This document shows, piece after piece, positions 13,966 through 14,219 of a DNA stretch of 14,219 bases. The notes beneath the pieces were generated by a model. That model had not been told where the DNA came from. It did not search any database and saw only the letters and a program-made list of their open reading frames with translations. A program made the position numbers and the translations under genes. Every line of letters starts with the position of its first letter. Within the stretch, counting starts at the first letter, position 1. This stretch comes from JAFAXD01 sp035472475 (lineage in GTDB: Bacteria; Pseudomonadota; Alphaproteobacteria; Rhizobiales; Xanthobacteraceae), in the NCBI GenBank assembly GCA_035472475.1, contig DATIPA010000219.1, positions 1 through 14,219 on the forward strand, given 5' to 3'.

Positions 13966-14219
13966 TCAGCCGTATCTGCCGTGACAATGTTTGTATTTCT
14001 TACCTGAAGCGCACGGGCAAGGTTCGTTGCGCCCCACCTTGCCCCAGCTCGTTGGATCGTTCGGATTGCGGTGCGCCGCACGGCTTGTTCCGTTACCGGC
14101 CATCGCTGGCACCAGCGGTGCGTCCGCCATCGCCAGTTCGTCCTCTCCGGTGGAAGGATCGATGTGATGGGCTTGCATGAAGGGAAGCTCGGTTGCTTCC
14201 GGCGGCGGCGGACTCTGCA
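13966..14219 (-). CDS. secA: Preprotein translocase ATPase SecA, C-terminal end (partial)
   Basis: Only the last 83 residues lie in the window; the gene continues past position 14219. SecA is the ATPase motor that pushes unfolded preproteins through SecYEG. The visible part is the flexible C-terminal linker, starting QSPPPPEATELPF and continuing through QAHHIDPSTGEDE. It ends in the zinc-binding SEC-C motif GRNEPCPCASGKKYKHCHGRYG, which binds SecB and phospholipid. The Cys-Cys-Cys-His zinc set is intact. The usual Gly of CPCGSGKK is Ala here, a mild change. The frame is open to the window edge, so the methionine at 14178 is internal. The context NDPTSWGKVGRNEPCPC makes SecA far more likely than another SEC-C protein. 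Confidence 0.95.
   Translation of the reverse strand, partial: QSPPPPEATELPFMQAHHIDPSTGEDELAMADAPLVPAMAGNGTSRAAHRNPNDPTSWGKVGRNEPCPCASGKKYKHCHGRYG

Overview
The window looks like chromosomal core DNA from a high-GC alphaproteobacterium of the order Hyphomicrobiales (Rhizobiales), probably Bradyrhizobium/Xanthobacteraceae-like. This rests on gene content, protein style and gene order: rpmB, cobT-cobS, J-domain protein, bolA, hlyC/corC family, aroB-aroK, xerD, accA. No search could be run, so the taxon is an inference. There are no insertion sequences, phage genes, CRISPR arrays, rRNAs or tRNAs that I can support.

Layout, left to right. A clear sigma70-type promoter (120-148) drives rpmB (226-519, +). 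Facing it is a minus-strand block: cobS (4496-3510), cobT (3464-1575) and a secreted esterase-like/phytase-like protein (1578-547) that starts inside the cobT stop codon. Upstream of cobS is a 299-bp gene-free stretch whose cobS-proximal end can fold into three consecutive hairpins just before the Shine-Dalgarno sequence. A J-domain protein (5407-4796, -) is divergent from bolA (5544-5831, +). A LysR regulator (6742-5828, -) meets bolA tail to tail and shares stop-codon bases with it; its upstream region carries a perfect tandem repeat. An aroK-aroB-HlyC/CorC-like operon (9936-6888, -) follows. On the plus strand come a tiny membrane protein (10142-10291) and xerD (10295-11236) three bases apart, then accA (11324-12280) and a YafK/DpaA-like L,D-transpeptidase-fold lipoprotein (12467-13885). 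A strong bidirectional terminator (13920-13945) separates the last gene from the convergent 3' end of secA (13966-14219, -), which runs off the window.

Functionally the genes are mostly housekeeping: ribosome (bL28), late aerobic cobalt insertion into hydrogenobyrinic acid a,c-diamide (CobS and CobT; the CobN subunit is not here), chorismate synthesis (AroK, AroB), fatty acid initiation (AccA), chromosome dimer resolution (XerD), protein export (SecA), Fe-S/redox handling (BolA) and envelope maintenance (YafK-like lipoprotein, CorC-like membrane protein).

I do not see an obviously new multi-gene system. The points most worth a second look are the possible alternative-pairing RNA leader of cobS, the long Pro/Ala/Lys-rich tail on the YafK-like lipoprotein, the J-domain protein with an N-terminal Cys/His cluster beside cobS, and the LysR gene with its tandem repeat set into an otherwise conserved neighbourhood.
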